Positions 46,863 to 56,185 are shown, counted from the stretch's first letter. The stretch is DNA of 64,000 nucleotides from Flavihumibacter stibioxidans (GCF_014332695.1 NZ_MBUA01000023.1:1-64000), one strand, 5' to 3'. Numbers and translations are program-made. Notes: generated by a model not told the origin, from the letters alone.

Positions 46863-48059
46863 TTACAGGAATGATAATGGCGTAAAACTTTCCCCAAGAA
46901 TAGCCGAATGTGCCACTCCCAGCCATTTATCCAGCAGAGTGGCGTACACCTGCCTGAAGTCTACCTGGTATCGCAGATCGCCGTCATCCAGTTTTGACAG
47001 ATCGGGCATAACATTGAGAATCCCCTTTTCCTTTAAGGCGCCGCCAATAAAAAACATGTTATTCGCAGTGCCATGATCCGTTCCTCCGCTGGCATTCTGC
47101 GCCACGCGCCGGCCAAACTCAGAGAAGCTCACCAGCATCACATCATCGAAGCGGTTATTCTTTTTCAGATCATTCACAAATGCATGTACCGCATCATTCA
47201 TTTCGGTGAAGAGTCGCCGCTGCTGTGCATCCTGCGCAATATGGGTATCAAAACTTCCCAATGACACATAATACACTTTGGTATTGATATCAGAGAAAAT
47301 AAGCGAGGCAATTGTCTTCAGGCTTTTCCCAAGTTCCGTTGCCGGATAAGATCCGCTTGCAAATTGGCGGCTGTGCCGGAAGATGTATTCCGCACTGTTC
47401 TTGGTATCAGCAAGTGTTTTATAGAGGTATGCCGCGGTATGCTCCGCATGTTCCTGTTCGTGATGCTTCAGCAGGTCATCCAGTAAAGGACTTCGGCTGG
47501 TCTGGTACAACCTTCCCGGATCCTTCACCGCTATTCCGTTCCAGTCGGAACCTTTTAAAGCCAGGCTCAGCACATCATCCATTTCAAGTGCCTGTGTAGG
47601 GTGCGCACAATCCTTACACTGCAGATCCAGATAACGTCCCAGCCACCCGGTCTGCAAATATTCATCGCTCCTGCTGGCAGTTTGCCAGATGTCCATGCTC
47701 CTGAAATGGGAACGGTCCGGCTCCGGGTAGCCCACACTGTTCAGTATTCCCAGGCTGCCCTCATCGTAGAGCGATTTGAATGCAGGAAGTGAGGCATGCA
47801 GGCCAGCTTCATCTGTCAGCCGTAAACTGTTTTCTTTCCTGATACCAATCCCGGGCCTCGATCTGTAATAAATATCATTCCTGTATGGGATGACAGTATT
47901 CAGGCCATCGTTTCCGCCGGTCAATTGCAACACCACCATTACTTTATTTCCCGGGGGAACCCGGGTACTGCCTTCCATCGCCTGCAGAAAGCGCGGCACC
48001 ATCAGTGATGCAGCAGCCAGTGTACCGGTTTGAAGAAATGTCCTCCTTTGTATCAGCAT
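46863..48059 (-). CDS. DUF1501 domain-containing secreted protein
   Basis: 398 residues. A twin-arginine-like N-terminus (MLIQRRTFLQTGTLAAASLMVP) suggests Tat export. The DUF1501 domain shows VVLQLTGGNDGLNTVIPY, HFRSMDIWQTAS and SEFGRRVAQNASGGTDHGTAN, an alkaline-phosphatase-like fold related to sulfatases. Function is unknown. DUF1501 and DUF1800 genes are a conserved pair in many bacteria, and the partner lies upstream with a 54-bp gap. Confidence 0.92.
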   Translation of the reverse strand: MLIQRRTFLQTGTLAAASLMVPRFLQAMEGSTRVPPGNKVMVVLQLTGGNDGLNTVIPYRNDIYYRSRPGIGIRKENSLRLTDEAGLHASLPAFKSLYDEGSLGILNSVGYPEPDRSHFRSMDIWQTASRSDEYLQTGWLGRYLDLQCKDCAHPTQALEMDDVLSLALKGSDWNGIAVKDPGRLYQTSRSPLLDDLLKHHEQEHAEHTAAYLYKTLADTKNSAEYIFRHSRQFASGSYPATELGKSLKTIASLIFSDINTKVYYVSLGSFDTHIAQDAQQRRLFTEMNDAVHAFVNDLKKNNRFDDVMLVSFSEFGRRVAQNASGGTDHGTANNMFFIGGALKEKGILNVMPDLSKLDDGDLRYQVDFRQVYATLLDKWLGVAHSAILGESFTPLSFL

Positions 48060-48113
48060 ATCATTTTTTTTAAAAGATGGTTATTGAAAAAACATCCAAC
48101 AACTAAACGTCAA

Positions 48114-49526
48114 TCAGCATAACTGGTATTCAGGACAACTCATCATGCTGATGGTAAGTGTGCTGATATAAGCCTCCCTGCCCGATTGGTCCGTATATCG
48201 ATGCAGTAATGCCTCGTCGGGAACAGTGCCGGATTGCAATACAAACCCTCTCAGCGTGGACAAAAGGTCCTCCCTCTTTACCTGCTGAAATGCCGCGGCA
48301 AACTTACCCCAGTCAATCTTAGCGCCGAAGCCCCGGGCACCTGCAGGGGCAGCAGCCCTGCCCATCTGTTGGTCATCATCTGATTTAGGCCTGATATTAA
48401 AACCCGTGTTTGCCTGCAAAACCTGGGGAAGCCGAAGCCTTAATAAAAGCGAACTTCCATCGATCCAGTTACGACCGCCGGGCCAGCCCGCCACATTTGG
48501 CGGGTACAGTAATATTTGCCCCAGTAACCGTTGCAATACCAGTTGCATCGACTCATTTTCCAGTGTCATCGGCAATTGTCTTTTCATGCCCACCCATAAC
48601 TCAACCGGCGATTTGATCCGGTTGCCTATATTGGATGGATCATAAAACCATTCACTGGTGTATATTTCTGTCAGCAATGAAAGGATATTGTAACCCGACT
48701 GGTAAAACCTTGCAGAGAGTTGCTCAATCCTTTGCGGATCGATTTCATCATTCACAAAAAACCTGTACATCTTTGCAGTAATGAAACGCGCTGTGGCACG
48801 CTGTTCCAGCAGGATATCCAGTATATCATCGCCGGTAAAATCCCCCTTCCTTCCCAGGAAGTTTTTCTCACCCGCATCATGTTGAAATTTCCTGAATACA
48901 AATTCGCCCTGCGGGTTGGCACCCCAGCCTGTGAAGGATCTCGCAGCTTCTTTCACATCCTCTTCCGAATAATTTCCTTTACCGATCGTAAACAGTTCCA
49001 TCACTTCCCTTGCAAAGTTTTCGTTGGGATGTCCTTTCCTGTTCTGGTTATTGTTCAGGAAATTGATCATGGCCGGACTCTTACTGACAGCCCGCAGCAG
49101 GTCACCAAAATTTCCGAGTGCGTTTTTCCTGATATCATTCAACAGCAATTGCTGAAAATATCCGTTCTGGCTCCTGCAGGCAAAATGCCCATGCCAGAAG
49201 AAGGCCATCTTTTCGCGAAGCTGCGCCGGGCTGCTGACCATCTCATCCAGCCACCGCAGGTTCAGGTTTTTAATATCCTCCCGGCTTTGCTGCCGCAACT
49301 TTCGTTTTTCTTCTTCCGGGATGTCGCGGGAAATTGTTCCCATAGTTTGTGAGTCCGGCGGATTAACAACCACTTCAATATCTGCAGGTGGGTTGGCCGA
49401 GGCCTTTTTCAATTCGTCAAATAATTGCCGCGGCTTTAGTTGCCGGATCCGGAGGGTTTCCTGTAATGCCGGACCGAAGCTGGCCCGCCAGGCCAGATGC
49501 TGGTTTTGGTTCTGGTTAATTTTCAC
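48114..49526 (-). CDS. DUF1800 domain-containing protein
   Basis: 470 residues, largely helical. DUF1800 signatures: HLAWRASFGP at the N-terminus, REKMAFFWHGHFAC, NFAREVMELFTIGKGNYSEEDVKEAARSFTGW and PPNVAGWPGGRNWID. No clear signal peptide. The function is unknown; its tight pairing with the DUF1501 gene downstream indicates a shared pathway. It is divergent from the AlkB-like gene. Confidence 0.92.
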   Translation of the reverse strand: MKINQNQNQHLAWRASFGPALQETLRIRQLKPRQLFDELKKASANPPADIEVVVNPPDSQTMGTISRDIPEEEKRKLRQQSREDIKNLNLRWLDEMVSSPAQLREKMAFFWHGHFACRSQNGYFQQLLLNDIRKNALGNFGDLLRAVSKSPAMINFLNNNQNRKGHPNENFAREVMELFTIGKGNYSEEDVKEAARSFTGWGANPQGEFVFRKFQHDAGEKNFLGRKGDFTGDDILDILLEQRATARFITAKMYRFFVNDEIDPQRIEQLSARFYQSGYNILSLLTEIYTSEWFYDPSNIGNRIKSPVELWVGMKRQLPMTLENESMQLVLQRLLGQILLYPPNVAGWPGGRNWIDGSSLLLRLRLPQVLQANTGFNIRPKSDDDQQMGRAAAPAGARGFGAKIDWGKFAAAFQQVKREDLLSTLRGFVLQSGTVPDEALLHRYTDQSGREAYISTLTISMMSCPEYQLC

Positions 49527-49608
49527 CTGGATAATTTAGCAGTTTTGACCGCAAAAAAAGGAGTAAGTTTAATACAGGTGGTGATATATTTAAAACACCC
49601 GACCTCAT

Positions 49609-50664
49609 ATGATTCGTGCTGCCAAATACCTGACCCCGCTGGTGGTTTTCCTGCTGGCTCTTCTTGCATTCAACAGCAGGGGGATTGCCTGTTATGGCAC
49701 GGTCATCTTTGCATGGATCATGATCCCGGCCTTCGAGTTATTGCTGCAACCCGACCCTGCAAATCTCAGCGCAGCCGAAGAAGAGATGGCGCGCAAAAAC
49801 CCGGTCTACGACTGGATTCTGTACACCATCGTAATACTGCAGATACTTACTTTGTTTTATTTCCTGCAGCAAATGAAAACTGATAGCCTTTCCCTGTCCG
49901 ACATCATCGGCAGGGTGCTTACGATGGGATTGTTATGCGGTACATTCGGAATAAATGTCGGCCATGAACTCGGCCATCGTGTGAAGCCCCACGAAAAATG
50001 GCTGGCCAGAATCTCACTGATGTCATCCCTCTATATTCACTTTTATATAGAACATAACAAGGGCCATCATAAAAGGGTAGCCACCCATGATGATCCCTCC
50101 ACTGCACGTTATGGTGAACCGGTTTACAGTTTCTGGATCAGGAGTATCTCAAACTGTTACCTGGGCGCCTGGCAGATTGCCAATAAAGAAACCCGCAAAA
50201 AAGGAAAACCCGTTTTTAGTTTACACAATGAAATGCTTCAGGTCCAGCTTTTCCAGCTGGCATTTATTGCCTTGTTGTGGATGCTGTTTGGATGGCCCAC
50301 AATTCTGTATTTTTTCCTCGCCGCACTGATCGGGATCCTGTTACTGGAATCGGTAAATTATATTGAACATTACGGCCTTCAGAGAAAACAGATTGCTGAT
50401 GGCAAATTTGAAAGAGCAATGCCGGAACACAGCTGGAACAGCGACCACCTCATCGGAAGGCTACTGCTGTTTGAATTGAGCCGCCATAGTGACCACCATT
50501 ATCTCGCGAGTAAAAAATACCAGGTACTTAACCACCACGATGATGCACCACAAATGCCTACCGGATACCCGGGCATGATTCTGCTTGCACTGGTTCCCCC
50601 ACTCTGGTTTTTTGTTATGCACCGCCAGATCAACCGGTTCACAAAACTGAAAACTTCGGCGTAA
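49609..50664 (+). CDS. AlkB-type membrane di-iron monooxygenase (alkane 1-monooxygenase family)
   Basis: 351 residues with about six membrane helices. The full histidine set of the alkane hydroxylase family is visible: HELGHR (119-124), EHNKGHHKRVATH (148-160), NYIEHYGL (about 247) and RHSDHH (about 287). These ligate the di-iron centre that hydroxylates terminal methyl groups of alkanes or lipid chains. Substrate is unknown; no rubredoxin gene lies adjacent, so electrons must come from elsewhere. It is divergent from the DUF1800 gene and stands alone. Confidence 0.92.
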   Translation: MIRAAKYLTPLVVFLLALLAFNSRGIACYGTVIFAWIMIPAFELLLQPDPANLSAAEEEMARKNPVYDWILYTIVILQILTLFYFLQQMKTDSLSLSDIIGRVLTMGLLCGTFGINVGHELGHRVKPHEKWLARISLMSSLYIHFYIEHNKGHHKRVATHDDPSTARYGEPVYSFWIRSISNCYLGAWQIANKETRKKGKPVFSLHNEMLQVQLFQLAFIALLWMLFGWPTILYFFLAALIGILLLESVNYIEHYGLQRKQIADGKFERAMPEHSWNSDHLIGRLLLFELSRHSDHHYLASKKYQVLNHHDDAPQMPTGYPGMILLALVPPLWFFVMHRQINRFTKLKTSA

Positions 50665-50839
50665 GCTTTCTATAGGAAAATTCCGAAATCCAGGTCTCCC
50701 TCCCAAAGTTCCGCCGGTAGCCGATTCACCAATTTACCCACTAACCCCGGAATGCAACTTTGTGTAAATATTTCCCCTTTCAACTTATCTAGTTTTCCGA
50801 TAATTTCCTGCCAGATTTTTAACCAAAAACACACCATTA

Positions 50840-51817
50840 ATGAGAAAATTGCTCTTAAGCTTTGCCGCGGCCACATTGCTGCTGGCAAGCTGTTCGAAGT
50901 CCGATTCCAGCCAGAAGGATGAGCTGACCACACCCGAATCACTGTCCATGTCGGACCAGCGTAATTGCGGTGCGATGGAAGTACTGGCTGCTGATATGCA
51001 AAATGATCCGACCCTTGCGCAACGCATGCAGGAAATTGAAGAATTCACGGCAAAGGCTATCCGAAGCAGGAGCATGCAGCTGGCAGGTACCGGAATCATT
51101 ACCATTCCGGTTGTTGTGAATGTCTTATACCGCACGGCTTCAGAAAACATTTCAGACGCGCAGATCCAGTCACAGATAGATGTGCTGAATGAGGACTTCA
51201 ATGGCACCAACAGCGATTTCACCAAAACCCCGGCCATCTTCAGCGGGGTCGCTGCCAATGTTGGCGTGCAGTTTACACTTGCAGGAGTGGTTCGTAAATA
51301 TTCAAGCAAAAGAAGCTGGCGCACGAATAACGATATGAAGAGTGCGGCAAAAGGTGGTATTGCCGCTACCGATCCGGCGAACAACCTCAACATCTGGGTA
51401 GTAAACGATATGGGCGGCATACTCGGATATGCCCAGTTTCCGGGTGGAAATGCTTCCACAGACGGTGTGGTCATTGCACATAAATATATGGGACGTATCG
51501 GCACAGCCACATCTCCCTATAATCTCGGACGCACTGCGACCCATGAAGTGGGCCACTGGATGAACCTCCGTCATATCTGGGGTGATGCCACCTGCGGCAA
51601 CGACCAGGTTGCAGATACGCCCCAGCACAACACATCCAACGGCGGATGCCCGGCTTACCCGCATTACAGCACCTGCACCGGCACTCCGGTTGAAATGACT
51701 ATGAACTACATGGACTACACTTATGATGCCTGCATGTACATGTTCTCCAATGGTCAGAAAGACCGTATGCTGGCAGTGTTTGCAACAGGTGGCCCAAGGG
51801 CTTCGTTTGCCAATTAA
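50840..51817 (+). CDS. Zinc metalloprotease lipoprotein (pappalysin-like, M43B)
   Basis: 325 residues. Lipoprotein signal with lipobox LLASC (Cys18). A propeptide-like segment precedes the catalytic domain, with the zinc site H235-E-V-G-H239-x5-H245 and the Met-turn MNYMDYTYDACMYMFS. This matches M43B peptidases such as ulilysin, which cleave after basic residues and are calcium-dependent. Likely a surface or periplasmic protease. A terminator follows. Confidence 0.92.
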   Translation: MRKLLLSFAAATLLLASCSKSDSSQKDELTTPESLSMSDQRNCGAMEVLAADMQNDPTLAQRMQEIEEFTAKAIRSRSMQLAGTGIITIPVVVNVLYRTASENISDAQIQSQIDVLNEDFNGTNSDFTKTPAIFSGVAANVGVQFTLAGVVRKYSSKRSWRTNNDMKSAAKGGIAATDPANNLNIWVVNDMGGILGYAQFPGGNASTDGVVIAHKYMGRIGTATSPYNLGRTATHEVGHWMNLRHIWGDATCGNDQVADTPQHNTSNGGCPAYPHYSTCTGTPVEMTMNYMDYTYDACMYMFSNGQKDRMLAVFATGGPRASFAN

Positions 51818-51855
51818 TAAAAATACCGGTCAGAAAACCTTACCTGTAAAAAAAG

Positions 51856-51892
51856 AGGGTATCCCGTAAAAAGGATACCCTTGTTTATTGTG
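51856..51892 (+). terminator. Intrinsic terminator after the metalloprotease gene
   Basis: AGGGTATCC (51856-51864) and GGATACCCT (51873-51881) with an 8-nt A-rich loop. The following T-rich tract is weak (TGTTTATTG). Confidence 0.75.
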
Positions 51893-51981
51893 CCTGAACC
51901 TATTTGTTCAGATCAGCTGCTTTCTTTTACCAATGATGTAATCAACTCCAAACTGGAAACTCTGGAACATCCAGGAATTGA

Positions 51982-53253
51982 TTACAAAGTAATCCTGTCC
52001 GCCCCGAAATAAGGCTGCACCGCTTTCGGCAACAGAATGCCTTCTTCCGTTTGTTTATTTTCCAGCAAAGCTGCCACTATGCGCGGAAGCGCCATGGAGC
52101 TGCCGTTCAGCGAATGGAGCAACTGTGGCTTACCGTTACCATCCTTGAACCGGATCTTCATGCGGTTGGTCTGGTAAGATTCAAAATTAGATACGGAACT
52201 TACCTCCAGCCACTTTTCCTGCGCCGCGCTGTACACTTCAAAATCATAAGTCAGTGCAGAAGTAAAGCCCATATCGCCGCCGCATAACCGAAGAATGCGG
52301 TAAGGCAGCTCCAGGCTCTGGATCAGTTTTTCCACGTGCAGCACCATCTGGTCGAGCACTTCATAACTAATGTCAGGATGCACGAGTTGAACGACCTCCA
52401 CCTTATCAAACTGGTGAAGCCGGTTCAGCCCCCTTACGTCCTTGCCATAACTGCCTGCCTCGCGACGGAAACAGGGCGTATAGGCGGTCATCATGATCGG
52501 CAGTTCTGACTCCTTCACGATCTCATCCCGATAAATATTTGTTACCGGAACCTCGGCCGTCGGGATCAGGAAAAAATTATCCGCAGTAGCATGGTACATC
52601 TGCCCTTCCTTATCCGGCAGCTGACCGGTACCGTAAGCCGATGCTTCATTCACCATATACGGCGGGATGAACTCCGTATAACCCGCAGCGGTATTGTAAT
52701 CCAGGAAATACTGGATCAGCGCGCGCTGTAGTTTGGCACCCTTGTTTTTATATACCGGGAAACCGCTGCCGGTGATTTTATTGCCCAGTTCAAAATCGAT
52801 CAGGTTATACTGCTGCACAAGATCCCAGTGTGGTCTGGCACCTGCATGCAGTAGAGGCTTTTCACCTCCTGAACGCACCACAATATTATCCTCCGGCGTA
52901 CGACCAACCGGTACCTGGCTGGATGGCAGGTTCGGGATCTGCACCAGTATTCCATGAATGGCTGATTCTATCTGATCGAGTTCAGACACATCCTCCATCC
53001 TGGATTTCAGTGCCGACACTTCCTGTTTCAACAGTTCGGCCGCTTCCTTTTTCCCCTCACGCATCATCTGGCCGATCTCTTTGGAAGCCGCGTTTACCTT
53101 ACTTTGTAACTCATCCCGGTCGAACTGCAGCCTGCGCCTTTTTTCATCCAGCGCAATCAGTTCATCTACCAGTCCTGTCTGGGCAAAATGCTTCACCGCC
53201 AGTCTTTCTTTCACCAGCTCAGCGTTTTGCCGGATAAAGTTCACCTGTAACAT
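51982..53253 (-). CDS. serS: Seryl-tRNA synthetase
   Basis: 423 residues, class II synthetase that charges tRNA-Ser and tRNA-Sec. The N-terminal long coiled-coil arm (residues ~25-110) is visible. Catalytic motifs: motif 1 region (LIQYFLDYNTAAGYTEFIPP), motif 2 FRREAGSYGKDVRGLNRLHQFDK and motif 3 GSSMALPRIVAALLE. Length is typical. It is divergent from the small gene at 53307. Confidence 0.97.
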   Translation of the reverse strand: MLQVNFIRQNAELVKERLAVKHFAQTGLVDELIALDEKRRRLQFDRDELQSKVNAASKEIGQMMREGKKEAAELLKQEVSALKSRMEDVSELDQIESAIHGILVQIPNLPSSQVPVGRTPEDNIVVRSGGEKPLLHAGARPHWDLVQQYNLIDFELGNKITGSGFPVYKNKGAKLQRALIQYFLDYNTAAGYTEFIPPYMVNEASAYGTGQLPDKEGQMYHATADNFFLIPTAEVPVTNIYRDEIVKESELPIMMTAYTPCFRREAGSYGKDVRGLNRLHQFDKVEVVQLVHPDISYEVLDQMVLHVEKLIQSLELPYRILRLCGGDMGFTSALTYDFEVYSAAQEKWLEVSSVSNFESYQTNRMKIRFKDGNGKPQLLHSLNGSSMALPRIVAALLENKQTEEGILLPKAVQPYFGADRITL

Positions 53254-53306
53254 CTTTTCACAATTTGTCGCAAATATAAGCGGCTTGCGCGGTTATCTTT
53301 GCGCTT

Positions 53307-53651
53307 ATGAATGTACATGACGACCTGCAGGTCCGCTGGTGGAACCTGGAATCGAAACTGGTAGAGCGTTTCGGGAAAAAACCCGATATGGAAACCATAC
53401 TCTTCCTGGTAGGTATCCAGGAATTCGGTGATATCCGAGAAAAATTTACCAAAGAACAGAAACAGGACCTGATGCATATCGCAGTTTGCTCTCTGCTGGC
53501 GCAAAGCGGGTATTATGAACTGGAGGGGAAGGACAAAGACGGCTGGCCTCATTTCAGGCAACTAAAAGCCCTGCCGGAACTGAATCCGGCTGAACAGGAA
53601 AACTTCCTGAAAGACCATGTATTATTGTATTTCGAAAAAACCGGGTTCTGA
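53307..53651 (+). CDS. Conserved Bacteroidota-type hypothetical protein
   Basis: 114 residues, no signal peptide or membrane segment, mostly helical. Features: DLQVRWWNLESKLVERFGKKP, METILFLVGIQEFG, FTKEQKQDLMHIAVCSLL, a WPHF segment and LYFEKTGF at the C-terminus. I believe similar proteins occur next to serS or cyclophilin genes in Bacteroidota, but no function is known to me. It ends 18 bp before the cyclophilin lipoprotein. Confidence 0.75.
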   Translation: MNVHDDLQVRWWNLESKLVERFGKKPDMETILFLVGIQEFGDIREKFTKEQKQDLMHIAVCSLLAQSGYYELEGKDKDGWPHFRQLKALPELNPAEQENFLKDHVLLYFEKTGF

Positions 53652-53669
53652 ATGGTTTAATCCCTGAGT

Positions 53670-54362
53670 ATGAAAATCGTATATGCATTTGCGTTGATAT
53701 TTCTGGCGGGATGTAATCCCAGGGTAGCAGAAGGGCTGCGTGAAAACGACCTGCAAAAGGACGTACTGCTGCAAACTACCAGGGGTGATATCCGGCTCAG
53801 GCTTTACGAAGAAACACCCCTCCACCGGAATAATTTCCTAAAACTGGTGAAGCGGGGTTATTACGACAGGATACTATTCCACCGGGTAATCAGCCGGTTC
53901 ATGATCCAGGCCGGTGACCCCAAAAGCAAAACAGCTGCAGATACCGCCAGGCTGGGCAGCGGGGGACCTTCCTATACCGTTCCTGCAGAGATCCGCCCCG
54001 AACTTTTTCATCGCAAAGGGGTACTGGCAGCAGCCAGAATGGGCGACGATGTGAATCCGGCCAGAGCCAGCAGCGGCAGTCAGTTCTATATAGTTCAAGG
54101 CAGAATATTCAATGACACCGAGCTTGACTCAGTGGAAATCCACCGGCTGAAAGGCCGGAAAATCCCCCCTGCCCACCGCGAAGTGTATAAAACCATCGGA
54201 GGTGCACCGCACCTCGACCAGGCCTACACCATTTTTGGGGAAGTGATCAGTGGTCTCCCGGTGGTGGATTCCATCGCGGCGGTGAAAACAAGCGGAAGAA
54301 CAGGTGGAGACCGCCCGCTGGAACCTGTTCGCATTAAAAAAGCAAAGCTGGTGAACCGCTAA
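53670..54362 (+). CDS. Cyclophilin-type peptidyl-prolyl isomerase lipoprotein
   Basis: 230 residues. Lipobox LAGC near the N-terminus indicates an exported lipoprotein. The cyclophilin domain shows DILFHRVISRFMIQAGDP-type motif (FHRVISRFMIQ), ARASSGSQFYIVQG and a C-terminal GEVISGLPVVDSI. It catalyses cis-trans isomerisation of prolyl bonds, probably helping to fold periplasmic or outer-membrane proteins. An insertion of about 30 residues in the middle (SVEIHRLKGRKIPPAHREVY) is not in the minimal fold but is common in Bacteroidota relatives. Confidence 0.93.
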   Translation: MKIVYAFALIFLAGCNPRVAEGLRENDLQKDVLLQTTRGDIRLRLYEETPLHRNNFLKLVKRGYYDRILFHRVISRFMIQAGDPKSKTAADTARLGSGGPSYTVPAEIRPELFHRKGVLAAARMGDDVNPARASSGSQFYIVQGRIFNDTELDSVEIHRLKGRKIPPAHREVYKTIGGAPHLDQAYTIFGEVISGLPVVDSIAAVKTSGRTGGDRPLEPVRIKKAKLVNR

Positions 54363-54445
54363 CAGAACTATAACCTAATAATCCGGTAGCCGCACGGGGA
54401 AATTCCAAAAATTCCAACGTTATTTGCAGGACAAAATTTCACCTC

Positions 54446-54823
54446 ATGAATATTCCTGAAAATTTACGTTACACCAAAGATCACGAGTGGATCAGCCTGG
54501 AAGGAAATATCGCTACTGTTGGAATTACCGATTTCGCCCAGGGTGAATTGGGAGATATTGTTTACGTTGAAATCGAAACTGCCGGAAAAGCACTGGCTGC
54601 CGAAGCTGTTTTCGGAACTGTTGAGGCTGTAAAAACCGTATCTGACCTTTTCCTGCCCTTATCAGGAACGATCAACGAGGTTAATCCTGCCCTGGCTGCC
54701 AACCCCGAACTGGTAAACAGCGATCCCTATGGCGCAGGATGGATGATCAAAATGACCGTGGATAATCCCGCCGATTTTGAAGGACTGTTGGATGCTGCCG
54801 GATACAGGTCAATTGTCGGATAA
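54446..54823 (+). CDS. gcvH: Glycine cleavage system H protein
   Basis: 125 residues. The lipoyl-domain motif GTVEAVKTVSDLFLPLSG contains the lipoylated lysine K63; the N-terminal YTKDHEWI and C-terminal GAGWMIKM motifs are conserved. It shuttles the aminomethyl group between P, T and L proteins, none of which is in the window. In many Bacteroidota gcvH is followed by a VanZ-family gene; here a decayed sigma/anti-sigma segment lies between them. Confidence 0.97.
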   Translation: MNIPENLRYTKDHEWISLEGNIATVGITDFAQGELGDIVYVEIETAGKALAAEAVFGTVEAVKTVSDLFLPLSGTINEVNPALAANPELVNSDPYGAGWMIKMTVDNPADFEGLLDAAGYRSIVG

Positions 54824-54832
54824 TCTTCCTGA

Positions 54833-55096
54833 TTGACCACAACTCAAACATACCCGGAACCGGAACTGTTTGCTCTCCCGCAGCAAAAGGACGAGGCTGC
54901 TTTTTGTTACCTGTACGATCACCATGCCGGTGCCCTGAACGGTAACATTCTGCAGATCATTCCCGACCAGGCTTTGCCGGATGAAGAGTGGCAGGAGGTA
55001 TTTGTCAATATCTGGCGCGGGATGGACAGTTATGCAGGACCGGCAAAAGACCAGGCACCCTGGTATGCAGCAGATAAAAATGTCGGCTGTCAATAA
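54833..55096 (+). pseudogene. ECF sigma factor remnant (region 2 only)
   Basis: A TTG-started frame of 87 codons resembles the N-terminus of Bacteroidota ECF sigma factors: ELFALPQQKDEAAFCYLYDHHAGAL, ILQIIPDQALPDEEWQEVFVNIWRGMDSY. Region 2.3-2.4 and all of region 4 are missing, and the sequence degenerates after residue 70. A functional sigma factor would need about 100 more residues. It is followed directly by an anti-sigma remnant. Confidence 0.75.
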
Positions 55097-55308
55097 TACA
55101 AACAGCCAAACCACCGTTTACCGGGATGTTATATCCAGGGATGTGTACCTGATGGTCAACCTGCTTTCGCAACCAGGCGCCGGACAGCAATACCAGCTAT
55201 GGGTAATTGCAGACCTGGCTAGCAGATGCCTTTGCCATTACCCTGGAAAAAACCGGCGGAAGCCTATGCCCTACCCTTACCGCTATGTATATTATGGGAA
55301 AAGTTTAA
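55079..55308 (+). pseudogene. Anti-sigma factor (RskA-type C-terminal domain) remnant
   Basis: Two pieces in different frames: VYRDVISRDVYLMVN...QQYQLWVIAD (about 55120-55220), then ADAFAITLEKTGG...PTLTAMYIMGKV ending at TAA 55306-55308. These are the start and end of the periplasmic anti-sigma-K/RskA domain; the middle of the domain is deleted and the N-terminal zinc/membrane part is gone. With the sigma remnant it represents a decayed sigma/anti-sigma pair. Confidence 0.75.
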
Positions 55309-55317
55309 TTACCTGAA

Positions 55318-55740
55318 ATGTTGCACTCATTTTTTGAGCGAAGAATTTTTCCACTCATCTGGACATTCTTTTTACATCTTGCGCTGTTGTTTCCCGACAG
55401 AAACCTAAATGAAAGGAAACTGATCCTGATTCCGCATTTTGACAAACTGGTGCATTTCGGTTTGTACTTTATCCTGGTTGCCGGCTGGGTTGTTTTCTTC
55501 AACCTCAAAACAGACCTTACTACTCACCAGAAAAGGAACTGGAATTACATACTAATACTGGCGGCAATTGCCCACGGAATTATTATCGAATTTTTGCAGG
55601 GAAGTGAATTCATCAGTCGCGACTTCGACTGGTATGATGCGCTGGCAGACGGTTTCGGCGCCATTGCAGGAATGATGGCCGGACAGATTTTCACCAAAAA
55701 AATCCTCCGCCAAAGCTCCAGACAAATCTCCCCCCGATAA
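55318..55740 (+). CDS. VanZ-family membrane protein
   Basis: 140 residues with four membrane helices. VanZ-like motifs: DKLVHFGLYFILVAGW and IIIEFLQGSEFISRDFDWYDALADGFGAIAG. VanZ homologues in Bacteroidota are uncharacterised small inner-membrane proteins. It starts 10 bp after the anti-sigma remnant and ends at an octamer-like tract. Confidence 0.88.
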   Translation: MLHSFFERRIFPLIWTFFLHLALLFPDRNLNERKLILIPHFDKLVHFGLYFILVAGWVVFFNLKTDLTTHQKRNWNYILILAAIAHGIIIEFLQGSEFISRDFDWYDALADGFGAIAGMMAGQIFTKKILRQSSRQISPR

Positions 55741-55764
55741 ACCATTCACCCTTCACCCTTCACC
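55739..55764. repeat. Short octamer-like tract after vanZ
   Basis: ACCATTCACCCTTCACCCTTCACC directly follows the vanZ stop codon. It resembles the SACCCATT arrays at hem gene ends but with a 7-bp period. Confidence 0.5.
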
Positions 55765-55769
55765 ATAAG

Positions 55770-55962
55770 AAAAGCCCCTGTGGAAACAGGGGCCGTAACC
55801 AAAACTAACTGCTTATGAGAAAATTGACTGCTTATGTGAGAGTCAAAAAATTTGGATCGTGTTTTATATATAACGCTTAATTGCTTAAAATGGTGTGCAG
55901 CTAAACGTTAAAGAACTTTAAAATCTACCCATCGCCTCTTTTATTCCTATCCTCACTAATTA
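55770..55962 (-). ncRNA. Candidate small RNA with own promoter and terminator
   Basis: On the minus strand a TTG (55996-55998), 21-bp spacer and TACTTTG (55968-55974) resemble a Bacteroidota promoter. The predicted ~190-nt transcript ends at a strong hairpin GCCCCTG/CAGGGGC (55774-55793) followed by CTTTTCTT. A direct repeat of CATAAGCAGT occurs near the 3' end. No open frame longer than about 13 codons is evident. No known RNA family recognised. Confidence 0.45.
55774..55793 (-). terminator. Intrinsic terminator, minus strand
   Basis: Seven-base-pair GC-rich stem (GCCCCTG...CAGGGGC) with a 6-nt loop and a T-run on the minus strand. It is 390 bp past prfA, so more likely belongs to a separate transcript. 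Confidence 0.8.
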
Positions 55963-56185
55963 CCATACAAAGTAACGATACTATTTGTGGCTACACAAGA
56001 ATCCGGACCTGATTTTTAAAATAATTAACATGGCAGCCCGCACCACGACTGAATTCGTTTCAAACCGGGCACCAGGTTCCGGGGTTCCGGATTGGCCGCC
56101 AGAGGCTACCCTTTGCGTTTTTTTCACATAATTCAGCGTCCGGGCCATTTCCTGCCTCCGGATTCTGTAAAATTTACCGCAAAAA

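Larger units (their letters stand above)
55741..56185. other. Intergenic region between vanZ and prfA
   Basis: 445 bp with no protein gene. It contains the short repeat tract, the candidate minus-strand small RNA (55770-55962) and its promoter. 56000-56185, just past the prfA stop codon, shows nothing recognisable. Confidence 0.6.

Noticed and set aside
48720-49352. 210-codon plus-strand frame opposite the DUF1800 gene
   Set aside because: Fully antisense to a recognised domain and without start context.
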